Translations under genes and position numbers: made by a program
The notes under the pieces: generated by a model
Told to the model about the DNA's origin: nothing
The model's database searches: none
What the model saw: the letters and a program-made list of their open reading frames with translations, nothing else
Assembly (NCBI RefSeq): GCF_004193175.1
Contig: NZ_SAUH01000001.1
Coordinates: forward strand, 5,923,501-5,987,500
Direction: 5' to 3'
Length of the DNA: 64,000 nt
Source: Streptomyces sp. RFCAC02
GTDB taxonomy: Bacteria; Actinomycetota; Actinomycetes; Streptomycetales; Streptomycetaceae
Part shown: piece after piece, positions 1 through 8,218 of the stretch
Layout of the letters: each line of letters starts with the position of its first letter
Position numbering within the stretch: position 1 is the stretch's first letter

Positions 1-2
1 GG

Positions 3-83
3 CTCATCTCCTGGCTCGCCACCGACGAGGCCGCCTGGATCACCGGCGAGGTCATCAACTCCGAGGGCGGCTTCGCCCGCTGA
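3..83 (+). CDS. C-terminal fragment of an SDR-family oxidoreductase
   Basis: Only the last 26 codons lie in the window. The reading frame ending in TGA at 81-83 gives a tail with LATDEAAWITGEVINSEGGF, the usual C-terminus of classical short-chain dehydrogenases, in which an S/T-D-E-A-x-x-I-T-G stretch precedes the final strand carrying D/S-G-G. The substrate cannot be told from this fragment. A strong hairpin follows directly. The family call is recognition of a conserved tail; the start lies outside the window. Confidence 0.7.
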   Translation, partial: LISWLATDEAAWITGEVINSEGGFAR

Positions 84-91
84 CCCGGAAG

Positions 92-121
92 GGGCGGGCG
101 GCCCCGCACGGCCGCCCGCCC
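92..121. terminator. Bidirectional terminator hairpin
   Basis: Perfect 12-bp inverted repeat, GGGCGGGCGGCC at 92-103 and its complement at 110-121, with a 6-nt loop. It sits between the convergent SDR fragment and DUF885 gene. There is no U tract, as is common for high-GC actinobacterial terminators. Confidence 0.7.
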
Positions 122-128
122 GGTCGCC

Positions 129-1817
129 TCACAGCGCCGACAGTTCGGCCACCAGGTCGTCGAGACCGAGCGATCCCTGCGACAGCGCCGCCATGTGCCA
201 CTTCTTCGGGTCGAACGCGGCGCCGTGCCGCTCGCGCGCGGCCGCACGGCCCGCCAGCCACGCGCGCTCGCCCAGCTTGTAGCCGATCGCCTGCCCGGGC
301 ATGCCCAGGTACCGCACCAGCTCGCTCTCCACGAACTCGGCGGGCCGCCCGCAGTGCAGATCGAAGAACTCCTGCGCCAGCTCCGGGGTCCACGTCTCCC
401 CGGGGTGGAACGGCGAGTCGTCCGGGATGCGCAGCTCCAGGTGCATGCCGATGTCCACGATCACCCGCAGCGCCCGCATCATCTGACAGTCCAGGTACCC
501 GAGACGCTGCTCGGCGTTCTTGAGGAACCCCAGCTCGTCCATGAGACGCTCGGCGTACAGCGCCCAGCCCTCCATGTTGGCGCTGACCCCGCCCACCGTC
601 GTCTGGTAGTGCGAGAGACGGTCCGCCACGTACGCCCACTGCGCGAGCTGGAGGTGGTGCCCCGGCACGCCCTCGTGGTACCACGTCGACACGAGGTCGT
701 AGACGGGGAACCGCGTCTCGCCCATCGTCGGCAGCCAGGTGCGGCCCGGCCGGGAGAAGTCCAGCGAGGGGCCCGTGTAGTACGGCGCCGCCGCGCTGCC
801 GGCCGGAGCGATCATCGACTCGACGCGCCGCACCGGCTCGGCCAGCTCGAAGTGCGTGCCGTCCAGCGCGTCGATCGCCTCGTCCATCAGCGCCTGGAGC
901 CAGGCGCGGACCTCGTCCACGCCCTCCACGGCCTCACCCGCCGTGTCCAGGTGCTTCAGCGCCTCCCACGGCGTGGCGCCCGGCAGGATCTTCGCCGCCT
1001 CGGCCGTCATCTCGGCGAGGAGCCGGTGGAACTCCGACCAGCCGTACGCGTACGCCTCCTCCAGGTCGAGGTCGGCACCGTTCCAGTACCGCGACCACAG
1101 CGCGTACCGCTCGCGGCCGACGACGTCGGGGCTGCCCTCGACCGCGGGCGCGTACACGTCCCGCAGCCAGTCCCGCAGCGCGGCGATCGCGCCCGTCGCC
1201 TCGGCCGCCGCGCCCGTCAGTTCGGCGCGCAGCGCCTCGGGGCCGTCGGCGACGAGGCCCGCGAACCAGCTCGGGCCGTCCGCGCCGCCGCACCACTCGT
1301 CGAGCTGCCCGATGACCGTCACGACCTGCCGCGGCCCGCCGTGCAGCGACCTGGCGAGGCCCTCCTGGAGGGACGCGCGGTAGCCCTCGACCGACGCGGG
1401 GACGGCGCGCAGCCGCCGCGCCAGCACCGACCAGTCGTCCTCGGTGTCCGTCGCCATGAGCGTGAACACCGTGCGGATGGAGTGCAGGGGCGACTCGATG
1501 TTGCTGACGGCGCGCAGGGGCTCACCGGCTTCGTGCACGGCGAGTTCGGCCGTGAGGCGCTCCCGCAGCAGGCGGGCGCAGCGCCGTTCCGCCTTGTCGT
1601 CGGCGCCCGGCAGCTTCTCCGCCTCGTCCAGCCGCTCCAGCGTGCGCCGCGCGAGCGCCGCGAGCGCTTCCTGCCCGGCGGGGGAGTAGTCCGGCAGGGA
1701 GCCGGCGGATTCGGCGACACCGAGGTAGGTGCCCGTGATCGGGTCGAGTTCGACGAGGGAGTCGACATAGGCGTCCGCGAGGCGGCGGGGGAGTGGCATG
1801 GTGAGATCGTCTGACAT
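129..1817 (-). CDS. DUF885 family protein (putative metallopeptidase-like)
   Basis: A 562-aa protein with the DUF885 hallmark HEGVPGHHLQ at about residues 381-390, an HExxxxH-type motif suggesting zinc binding, followed by a conserved region with GWALYAERLM. DUF885 proteins are cytoplasmic or secreted, mostly uncharacterised, and thought to be peptidases; no signal peptide is seen here. The frame is open to 2156, but the N-terminal extension is arginine-rich and overlaps the neighbouring GNAT gene. I chose the ATG at 1817 because AGGA lies 8 nt upstream; an ATG at 1826 is the alternative. It is transcribed alone, convergent with the SDR fragment. The family is confident, the catalytic role is inferred. 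Confidence 0.85.
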   Translation of the reverse strand: MSDDLTMPLPRRLADAYVDSLVELDPITGTYLGVAESAGSLPDYSPAGQEALAALARRTLERLDEAEKLPGADDKAERRCARLLRERLTAELAVHEAGEPLRAVSNIESPLHSIRTVFTLMATDTEDDWSVLARRLRAVPASVEGYRASLQEGLARSLHGGPRQVVTVIGQLDEWCGGADGPSWFAGLVADGPEALRAELTGAAAEATGAIAALRDWLRDVYAPAVEGSPDVVGRERYALWSRYWNGADLDLEEAYAYGWSEFHRLLAEMTAEAAKILPGATPWEALKHLDTAGEAVEGVDEVRAWLQALMDEAIDALDGTHFELAEPVRRVESMIAPAGSAAAPYYTGPSLDFSRPGRTWLPTMGETRFPVYDLVSTWYHEGVPGHHLQLAQWAYVADRLSHYQTTVGGVSANMEGWALYAERLMDELGFLKNAEQRLGYLDCQMMRALRVIVDIGMHLELRIPDDSPFHPGETWTPELAQEFFDLHCGRPAEFVESELVRYLGMPGQAIGYKLGERAWLAGRAAARERHGAAFDPKKWHMAALSQGSLGLDDLVAELSAL

Positions 1818-1876
1818 GGTGCTCATCCTGGTACCGGGAGCGCGGTTCGTCACGGGGGTTCGCCCCACGCGTACCG

Positions 1877-2512
1877 TCAGCCCCCGGCGGGCGCCGACAG
1901 CGCGGCCGCGGGGAGCGCGCCGATGTCCGCGCTGACCACCGTCACACCGTCCCGGCGGTCCCGCTCCGGGACGACGCCGGCGCCGCCCAGCACGGCCGAC
2001 ATCTCCGCGCCGGCCGGGCACGTCACCGCGTACACGGTCCCGCGGCCCGCCCGTACGGCGAGCGCCAGGAGGGACCGCAGCAGTTCCCCGCCGACACCGC
2101 GCCACTGCCAGGCGTCCTCGACGAGGAGCGCGACCTCCGCCTCGTCGTCGTCCCACAGCAGGTGACCGAGGGCCACCAGATGCCCGGGCGCCGACTCGAC
2201 CGCCATGCTGAGGCCGTGGCGCGGGCTGAGGAGGTGGCGCAGGTAGCCGTCGGCGCCGTCGGCGGGACCCGGGTACCGCCGGGTCAGGGTGGCGGACGAG
2301 CAGCGGGTGTGCAGCGCGCGTGCCGCGTCGATGTCGCCGGGGCCCGCGGGGCGCAGCAGCAGCGGAGTCCCCGTGCTGTCGGTGATCCGCCGCGCGGTGC
2401 CGCCCCCGTCCCCCGGGGCACAGGGCCGACCCGACCGGTAGCCGTCCCCCGCGGGGTGTGCGGGGCGGCGCGGAAGGCGGATCGAGCCGTGCGGTGTGTC
2501 GCGGTCTGCCAT
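1877..2512 (-). CDS. GNAT family N-acetyltransferase
   Basis: A 211-aa protein. After about 45 arginine/glycine-rich, probably disordered residues comes a GNAT domain: beta-strand LLLRPAGPGDIDAARAL, and the acetyl-CoA loop (motif A) in VEDAWQWRGVGGELLRSL at about residues 132-149, with Q/R-x-x-G-x-G/A pyrophosphate-binding character. The substrate cannot be deduced. It is divergent from the ECF41 sigma gene across a short intergenic region. The true start may be further in, since the first 40 residues are not GNAT-like, but no better start codon is obvious. Confidence 0.8.
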   Translation of the reverse strand: MADRDTPHGSIRLPRRPAHPAGDGYRSGRPCAPGDGGGTARRITDSTGTPLLLRPAGPGDIDAARALHTRCSSATLTRRYPGPADGADGYLRHLLSPRHGLSMAVESAPGHLVALGHLLWDDDEAEVALLVEDAWQWRGVGGELLRSLLALAVRAGRGTVYAVTCPAGAEMSAVLGGAGVVPERDRRDGVTVVSADIGALPAAALSAPAGG

Positions 2513-2649
2513 GGCAGCACTCTCGCCGTCCCTTGTTGCGTGATCACGAACGCCCTGTGACCGGCGGGTAAAGGCGGCTTACGGTGCAAAAGCGCCGTCC
2601 CGACGGGCCGCGCTGGACAGCCGTGCGGCCCGTCGGATGGGATGACGGG

Positions 2650-3588
2650 ATGGTGGACGGACGGAAGAGCGCGGGCGGGGCGGCGGACGCGGGCGTGGCG
2701 ACCCGGGATCCGCTGGCCGTGTTCGAGGCCGAGCGCGGGCTGCTGTTCGCCGTCGCCTACCGGATGCTCGGCCGTGTCGGCGACGCCGAGGACGTCGTGC
2801 AGGAGTGCTGGCCGCGCTGGGCCGCCGCCGACCACGCACGGATACGCGAACCGCGCGCCTTCCTCGTACGCGTCGTCAGCCGGCTGGCCCTCGACCGGCT
2901 CCGCCGGATCGCCGCCCTGCGCGAGACGTACGTCGGCTCCTGGCTCCCCGAGCCGCTGCCCGCCGACCGCGCCCGTTTCCCGGCGGAGGCGCCGGACGGC
3001 GCGGACCGCGCCATGGCCGCCGAGACCGTCTCCTACGCGGTGCTCGTCGTGATGGAGTCGCTGTCGCCGCTGGAGCGCGCCGTGTTCGTGCTGCGCGAGG
3101 CGTTCGGCCTGCCGCACGCCGAGATCGCCGAGGCGCTCGGCCGTGACGAGGCGGCGGTGCGGCAGCTCGCCACCCGCGCGCGCCGCCACATGGCGGAGCG
3201 CCGCCCCCGCTACACCGTCGACCCGGCGGAACAGCGCGACCTCACGCGGCGGTTCCTCGCCGCGGCCGTCGAGGGCGACCTGGCGGGCCTGCTGGCCCTG
3301 CTCGCGCCCGACGCCGATCTCGTCACCGACCGGGGCCGCCTCGGGAAGGGGCCGGTGCGGGTCATCGCGGGCGCCGACCCGGTCGCACGCTTCATCACCG
3401 GCATCGCGGGCCGCCCGCCGGCCGGCGTCGCGGTCGGCGAACTGGCCTGCAACGGCGGCTCCGCCCTCCTGGCGACGCTCGACGGCCGGCCGTACAGCGT
3501 CTTCCTGCTCGACACGGCGGGCGGCCTCATCCGGCGGATCCAGCTCCTCAGCAACCCGGAGAAACTGACACACCTCGGCGCCGTGTGA
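2650..3588 (+). CDS. ECF41-type RNA polymerase sigma factor with C-terminal SnoaL-like domain
   Basis: A 312-aa sigma factor. Region 2 (AERGLLFAVAYRMLGRVGDAEDVVQE) and region 4 (LSPLERAVFVLREAFGLPHAEIAEALG) are clear. They are followed by a SnoaL/NTF2-like extension (about residues 195-312), which in ECF41 factors replaces an anti-sigma factor and tunes activity. Two ECF41 signatures are visible: WLPEP between regions 2 and 4, and NPEKL near the C-terminus (family NPDKL). The usual DGGGR motif appears degenerated to DRGRL. ECF41 genes usually neighbour oxidoreductase, epimerase or carboxymuconolactone decarboxylase genes; here the nearest are a hydrolase and an SDR on the opposite strand. The ATG at 2650 fits the family N-terminus; a GTG at 2584 would add 22 residues. 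Confidence 0.9.
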   Translation: MVDGRKSAGGAADAGVATRDPLAVFEAERGLLFAVAYRMLGRVGDAEDVVQECWPRWAAADHARIREPRAFLVRVVSRLALDRLRRIAALRETYVGSWLPEPLPADRARFPAEAPDGADRAMAAETVSYAVLVVMESLSPLERAVFVLREAFGLPHAEIAEALGRDEAAVRQLATRARRHMAERRPRYTVDPAEQRDLTRRFLAAAVEGDLAGLLALLAPDADLVTDRGRLGKGPVRVIAGADPVARFITGIAGRPPAGVAVGELACNGGSALLATLDGRPYSVFLLDTAGGLIRRIQLLSNPEKLTHLGAV

Positions 3589-3648
3589 GCACCGGCCCGG
3601 CCCGGGTGTGCTGTGAGTCGGACCGCAGGGCAGGCGACGTCGCGACCG

Positions 3649-4449
3649 TCAGCGCGCGGTGCCGCCCATGTGTCCCCCCGCGAAGAACTCCTTGAGCACG
3701 GGCGCCAGTGCCGCCGGTGCCACCTGGTGGTCCTGACCCCCGAGCGTCCCGTACCGTCCGCTCGGCACCGCCTCCGCCACGGCCCGGCCGGTGTCACGGA
3801 ACCACTGCGGCCCCGCGTCGCCGCACAGCACCAGCACGGGCCGGTCGATGCGCGCCAGCCGGGCCGCGGGCACCCGCCCGTCGCCCATGACGGCGTCGTC
3901 GTACGCGAGGGTCGGTGCGACGGCTTCGAGCCCCGCCCACGCGGGCGACTGCCGCATCCCGGCGACGGCCTGCGGCGGGACACCGACGCGGCCCATGAAG
4001 AGCTCGACGGCCCCCGCGCGGTCGCCGGCGGCCAGCAGCGCGCCGAGCCGCGCGGTGTACGCCCCGGCGTCGGCGCGCATCGCCGGGGCGGTCGAGTACG
4101 GCACCTCGTACACCGCGACGCGGGTGATCGGCAGACCACTGGCGGCCGCTTCGAGGGCCAGCGCGCCGCCGGACGACATGCCGTGGACCCCCGCTTCGCC
4201 GCCCGCCGCCTCGATCACCGCCGCCAGGTCCTCGACCTCCCGGGCGACCGCGCAGGGGGCGGTGTCGCCGCTCTCCCCGCGACCGCGGCGGTCGTAGACG
4301 TACACCGTGTGGCGGTCCGCCAGCTCCCCGGCTAGCGGCGCCTCCGTGGCATGGGTGCACAGGGCGCCGCTGACCAGGACCAGCGCCGGACCCCGCCCCA
4401 CCCGTTCGTAGGCGATGGTGGTGCCGTCGCGGGATACCGCCTTCTCCAT
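3649..4449 (-). CDS. Alpha/beta hydrolase
   Basis: A 266-aa alpha/beta-hydrolase. The nucleophile elbow G-M-S-S-G places the catalytic serine at residue 92; the oxyanion region follows VLVSGALC, and a late His in GGQDHQVAP is the likely catalytic histidine. The ATG at 4449 is preceded by GAGGAGGGCTT, an excellent ribosome binding site, although the frame is open to 4527. The substrate is unknown; the size and fold fit small esterases, lactonases or haloperoxidase-like enzymes. It is the downstream gene after the SDR at 4540-5316 and may be co-transcribed with it (about 90 nt gap). Confidence 0.85.
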   Translation of the reverse strand: MEKAVSRDGTTIAYERVGRGPALVLVSGALCTHATEAPLAGELADRHTVYVYDRRGRGESGDTAPCAVAREVEDLAAVIEAAGGEAGVHGMSSGGALALEAAASGLPITRVAVYEVPYSTAPAMRADAGAYTARLGALLAAGDRAGAVELFMGRVGVPPQAVAGMRQSPAWAGLEAVAPTLAYDDAVMGDGRVPAARLARIDRPVLVLCGDAGPQWFRDTGRAVAEAVPSGRYGTLGGQDHQVAPAALAPVLKEFFAGGHMGGTAR

Positions 4450-4539
4450 AAGCCCTCCTCCGTCGGTGACCACGTCGGGGCCGGCAATGCCCCCATGGGA
4501 GAGACCGCGCGGCACCGCCGGACTCATCGGTGCCGCGGC

Positions 4540-5316
4540 TCAGCGTCCTCCGGCCACGCGCAGGACGGCGCCCGTCGTGTACGACGCCTCGTCCGACAGC
4601 AGCCAGGCGATCGCCGCCGCGACCTCGTCCGGCTCGCCGGCCCGGCGCAGCGGGATCTCCGGCGCCATCCGCGCGGGCCGGCCGGGATCGCCCATCGCGG
4701 CGTGGATGCCGGTGGAGATCAGGCCGGGCTGCACGGAGTTCACGCGGACGCCCTCCGGGCCGAGTTCCTTCGCGAGGCCGATCGTCAGTGTGTCGAGTGC
4801 CGCCTTGGCGGCCGCGTAATGGACGTACTCGCCGGGGCTGCCGAGCGTGGCGGCGCCGGACGAGACGTTGACGATCGCGCCGCCCGCGCCGCCGTACCGC
4901 GTGGACATGGCCCGGGCCGCCTCCCGGGCGCACAGCAGCGCGCCGAGGACATCGACCTCGACGACGCGCCGCATGACGGCGGGGGACGTCTCGGCGAACG
5001 GGCCGAGCGGCCCGGTGATCCCCGCGTTGTTCACGAGGCCGGTGAGCGGGCCGGCGTCCGCCGCCGTCGCGAACAGACGCCGTACGTCCTCCTCGTCGGC
5101 CACGTCCACCCGTGCGGTGACGGCCGCGCCGCCGGCCGTGCGGACCCTGGCGGCCACCTCGTCAGCCGCGGCGGCGTCCCGCTCGTAGCCCAGCACCAGG
5201 GCGTGTCCCGCGGCGCCGAGTCGCAGCGCGGTGGCCGCGCCGATGCCGCGCCCGCCGCCGGTCACGACCACGACACCGCGGCCGGCCGTTCCCGTGGTTC
5301 CCGTCTCCGTGTGCAC
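4540..5316 (-). CDS. SDR family oxidoreductase (FabG-like)
   Basis: A 258-aa classical short-chain dehydrogenase. The cofactor motif TGGGRGIG lies at about residues 19-26, NNAG at about 92-95, catalytic Ser in VNVSSG and the Y-x-x-x-K pair in YAAAKAALDTL, ending with a TGAVLRVAGG tail. The start is a GTG. It may function with the downstream hydrolase. Substrate specificity cannot be read from sequence; FabG-like 3-oxoacyl or sugar-alcohol reductases are both possible. Confidence 0.88.
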   Translation of the reverse strand: MHTETGTTGTAGRGVVVVTGGGRGIGAATALRLGAAGHALVLGYERDAAAADEVAARVRTAGGAAVTARVDVADEEDVRRLFATAADAGPLTGLVNNAGITGPLGPFAETSPAVMRRVVEVDVLGALLCAREAARAMSTRYGGAGGAIVNVSSGAATLGSPGEYVHYAAAKAALDTLTIGLAKELGPEGVRVNSVQPGLISTGIHAAMGDPGRPARMAPEIPLRRAGEPDEVAAAIAWLLSDEASYTTGAVLRVAGGR

Positions 5317-5410
5317 ACCGGCACCCTACGGCCCGCCGGGCGGGCACGGAACGACCGTGGCGAGCGGCCCATCCGATCGGCCACCTTCATGGACCGGGGG
5401 CCGCCGACGC

Positions 5411-5869
5411 TCAGCCGTTGATGTCGAGTGCCGTCCCGTACAGGCGGTCGACCTTGAGCCGGATGACCACCCGGCGCTCCGCCACGAGCTGTTCGAGGAA
5501 CGCGGTCTCGTCCTCCGGCTTCGCCGCCTCCGGCACCATGCCGAGCAGTTCCCGGCCGACCGCGTCGCCGGGGACCGTCGTGACCCCGGAGACCTCCGCC
5601 TCGCCCTCGGCGACCGCGAACGACCACACGTCGCCGCCCTGGACGTGCAGCGCGGCACGCGGCTCCCGCCGCAGGTGCACGACCTTCACGCGGTCGGCCG
5701 TCGTGGAGAGCCGCACGACGCGGGCCTCGGGGTCCCAGCTGTACAGCATCGTGGTCAGGTGCGGGTGGCCACTGCGCTTCACGGTGGCGAGGGTGCCGAA
5801 CTGCTGCTTCCCGAGGAGGACGGAGAGAGCGTCGTCGGACAGGGGGCGGGGCGCGGGTCCTTGCGTCAT
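5411..5869 (-). CDS. PPOX-class F420/FMN-dependent oxidoreductase
   Basis: A 152-aa protein of the pyridoxamine-5'-phosphate-oxidase-like split-barrel superfamily. It starts with LSDDALSVLLGKQQFGTLATVKRSGHPHLTTMLY, the typical first strands in which the cofactor phosphate is bound, and ends after a V-x-x-R-V-V-I-R-L-K-V-D-R strand. The GTLATVxxxGxPH pattern is common in actinobacterial F420H2-dependent members (F420-dependent biliverdin reductases and relatives), so F420 is the likelier cofactor, but this is inference. It stands alone between an SDR and purB. Confidence 0.82.
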   Translation of the reverse strand: MTQGPAPRPLSDDALSVLLGKQQFGTLATVKRSGHPHLTTMLYSWDPEARVVRLSTTADRVKVVHLRREPRAALHVQGGDVWSFAVAEGEAEVSGVTTVPGDAVGRELLGMVPEAAKPEDETAFLEQLVAERRVVIRLKVDRLYGTALDING

Positions 5870-5952
5870 ACCGCGGTCAACTCCCTTGCCCGCCCCGTTG
5901 TTCCGCGGCCACTGAGACCTGTGTCACAGGCGGCGCCCCGGTGGCCGGCCGG

Positions 5953-7383
5953 TCAGAGGATCGCGCCCGGCCGGTAGGACGCCGCCGCCGGGTGACGCTT
6001 GACGACGTCCTCCACGCGCGCCACGACCGCCGCCACCTGTCCGGCCGCCGCGCCCGTGAACGACAGCCGGTCCGCCATCAGCGCGTCGAGACCGGCCCGG
6101 TCGAGCGGGATCCGCTCGTCGGCGGCGAGCCGGTCAAGCAGCTCGTTCCGCTCGGCCCCCTCGCGCAGCGCGAGCGCGGACGCCACCGCGTGCTCCTTGA
6201 TCGCCTCGTGCGCCGTCTCCCGGCCGACCCCGGCGCGCACCGCCGCCATCAGCACCTTCGTCGTCGCGAGGAACGGCAGGTAGCGGTCCAGCTCCCGCGC
6301 CACGACGGGCCGGAACGCGCCGAACTCGTCCAGCACCGTCAGCAGCGTCTCGACCAGCCCGTCGAACGCGAAGAACGCGTCCGGCAGTGCCACCCGCCGC
6401 ACCACGGAGCACGAGACGTCGCCCTCGTTCCACTGGTCGCCGGCCAGCTCGCCCGTCATCGAGGCGTAGCCGCGCAGGATGACGGCCAGGCCGTTGACGC
6501 GCTCGCAGGACCGCGTGTTCATCTTGTGCGGCATCGCGGACGAGCCGACCTGCCCCGGCTGGAAGCCCTCCGTCACCAGGTCCTGGCCGGCCATCAGCCG
6601 GATGGTCTTCGCCAGCGACGAGGGTGCCGCCGCGAGCTGCACCAGCGCCGTCGTGACCTCGAAGTCCAGCGACCGCGGGTACACCTGCCCCACCGACGTG
6701 AGCACCTGCCCGAAGCCCAGGTGCCCGGCGACCCGGCCCTCCAGCTCCGCCAGCTTCCGCTCGTCACCGCCGAGCAGGTCCAGCATGTCCTGGCTCGTGC
6801 CGACCGGACCCTTCACGCCGCGCAGCGGGTAGCGGGTGAGCAGCTCCTCCAGCCGCCCGAAGGCGACCAGCAGTTCGTCGGCCGCGGTGGCGAAACGCTT
6901 CCCCAGCGTCGTGGCCTGCGCCGGAACGTTGTGGGAACGGCCCGTCATCACCAGCTCGCCGTACTCGCCCGCGAGCTGCCCGAGGCACGCCAGCACCGCC
7001 ACCACGCGGTCCCGGACCAGCTCCAGCGACAGCCGGATCTGGAGCTGCTCCACGTTCTCCGTGAGGTCGCGGGACGTCATCCCCTTGTGGATCTGCTCGT
7101 GCCCGGCGAGCGCGTTGAACTCCTCGATGCGCGCCTTCACATCGTGCCGCGTGACCCGCTCGCGCTCCGCGATCGAGGCCAGGTCCACCTGTTCGAGGAC
7201 CCGCTCGTAGTCCGCGACCGCACCCTCGGGAACGGCCACACCCAGCTCGTCCAGCGCGCGGAGGACCGCGAGCCACAGCCGGCGCTCCAGCACCACCTTG
7301 TACTCGGGGGACCACAGCTCGGCCAGGGACGGCGAGGCGTAGCGGGCGGCCAGAACGTTCGGAATGCGCGGCTTGTCAGTCAC
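5953..7383 (-). CDS. purB: Adenylosuccinate lyase
   Basis: A 476-aa lyase of the fumarase/aspartase superfamily, acting in de novo purine synthesis (SAICAR to AICAR and adenylosuccinate to AMP). The superfamily signature GSSAMPHKMNTRSCE carries the catalytic serine loop; TSRDLTENVEQLQ and the GRSHNVPAQATTLGKRF histidine region are also conserved. The N-terminus (PNVLAARYAS...EYKVVLERRLWLAVL) matches actinobacterial PurB. It is a single gene of full length, followed at 18 nt by a GDSL hydrolase start region on the same strand. The annotation is secure. Confidence 0.97.
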   Translation of the reverse strand: MTDKPRIPNVLAARYASPSLAELWSPEYKVVLERRLWLAVLRALDELGVAVPEGAVADYERVLEQVDLASIAERERVTRHDVKARIEEFNALAGHEQIHKGMTSRDLTENVEQLQIRLSLELVRDRVVAVLACLGQLAGEYGELVMTGRSHNVPAQATTLGKRFATAADELLVAFGRLEELLTRYPLRGVKGPVGTSQDMLDLLGGDERKLAELEGRVAGHLGFGQVLTSVGQVYPRSLDFEVTTALVQLAAAPSSLAKTIRLMAGQDLVTEGFQPGQVGSSAMPHKMNTRSCERVNGLAVILRGYASMTGELAGDQWNEGDVSCSVVRRVALPDAFFAFDGLVETLLTVLDEFGAFRPVVARELDRYLPFLATTKVLMAAVRAGVGRETAHEAIKEHAVASALALREGAERNELLDRLAADERIPLDRAGLDALMADRLSFTGAAAGQVAAVVARVEDVVKRHPAAASYRPGAIL

Positions 7384-7401
7384 GCCACCGGATTCTACGG
7401 C

Positions 7402-8178
7402 CTACTCCTCGGCCACCGGCGGGGCGAGGTCGGGACGCTTGGGCGGCCGTCCGTCGCCCGACGACCTGCCGGTCAGCCGGCGCCCGATCCACGGCAGCAG
7501 GTGCTGCCGCGCGAACCGTACGTCCGCGCCGCGGCGCGCGTACCAGCCGGGCGGGGCGGTCACCGGCAGCGCCTCGTCCCACGCGAAGCCGACCTCGTAC
7601 CCGAGCCGCTGCCACACGGCCTCGGCCACGCGCCGGTGCCCCTCCGCCGTGAGGTGCAGGCGGTCGTCGGCCCACAGCCTCGGATCCCCGAGCGGCACCG
7701 ACGCGTAGAGGTCGACGACGGTCGCGCCGTGCCGGGCCGCCAGGTCGTCGATGAACGCGAAGAGCTGGTCGAGGCGCCCCCGGTACCGCTCCAGGACCGG
7801 GCCGCGCCGCGCGGGGCTGCGCATCAGGACCAGGTGCTTGCAGGCCGGCGCCAGGGTCGCCACCGACCGCTCCAGCAGGCCGCACACGCGGTCCATGTCG
7901 CACCGGGGCCGCAGGACGTCGTTCAGGCCGCCGACCAGCGTCACGAGGTCGGCGCCCATCGCGGCGGCGGCCGGCACCTGCTCCTCGGCGATCTGGTGCA
8001 TCAGCTTGCCGCGCACCGCCAGGTTGGCGTACATGAAGCCGGCCCTGTGCCGGGCGAACCGATGCGCCAGCAGATCGGCCCAGCCCCGGTACGTGCCGTC
8101 CGGCATGAGGTCCGACATGCCTTCGGTGAAGGAGTCACCGAGTGCGACAAAACTGCGGAAATCCGGTGCGCTGTCCAT
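7402..8178 (-). CDS. SGNH/GDSL family hydrolase
   Basis: A 258-aa SGNH hydrolase: block I GDSF with Ser16, block III G-G-L-N-D, and the block V D-x-x-H pair in ADDRLHLTAEGH. No signal peptide, so cytoplasmic. It probably acts as an esterase or lipase with unknown substrate. The gene is divergent from the MOSC gene with only 40 bp between start codons. TACCAT lies 9 nt before its ATG with no clear Shine-Dalgarno sequence, which suggests a leaderless or near-leaderless mRNA. Confidence 0.9.
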   Translation of the reverse strand: MDSAPDFRSFVALGDSFTEGMSDLMPDGTYRGWADLLAHRFARHRAGFMYANLAVRGKLMHQIAEEQVPAAAAMGADLVTLVGGLNDVLRPRCDMDRVCGLLERSVATLAPACKHLVLMRSPARRGPVLERYRGRLDQLFAFIDDLAARHGATVVDLYASVPLGDPRLWADDRLHLTAEGHRRVAEAVWQRLGYEVGFAWDEALPVTAPPGWYARRGADVRFARQHLLPWIGRRLTGRSSGDGRPPKRPDLAPPVAEE

Positions 8179-8218
8179 GACCGCATCATGGTAGCCAGGC
8201 CCATGTAGGCTCCGCCGT
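8179..8218. promoter_or_regulatory. 40-bp divergent intergenic region with overlapping core promoters
   Basis: On the plus strand TAGGCT (8206-8211) ends exactly 7 nt before the MOSC ATG at 8219; on the minus strand TACCAT (8193 to 8188) ends 9 nt before the GDSL ATG at 8178. Neither gene has a Shine-Dalgarno sequence. Both -10 hexamers lie in the same 40 bp, so each -35 element must lie in or near the other promoter. Confidence 0.5.

Noticed and set aside
5941..8208. 755-codon plus-strand frame
   Set aside because: Antisense to purB and the GDSL gene; His/Arg-rich shadow.
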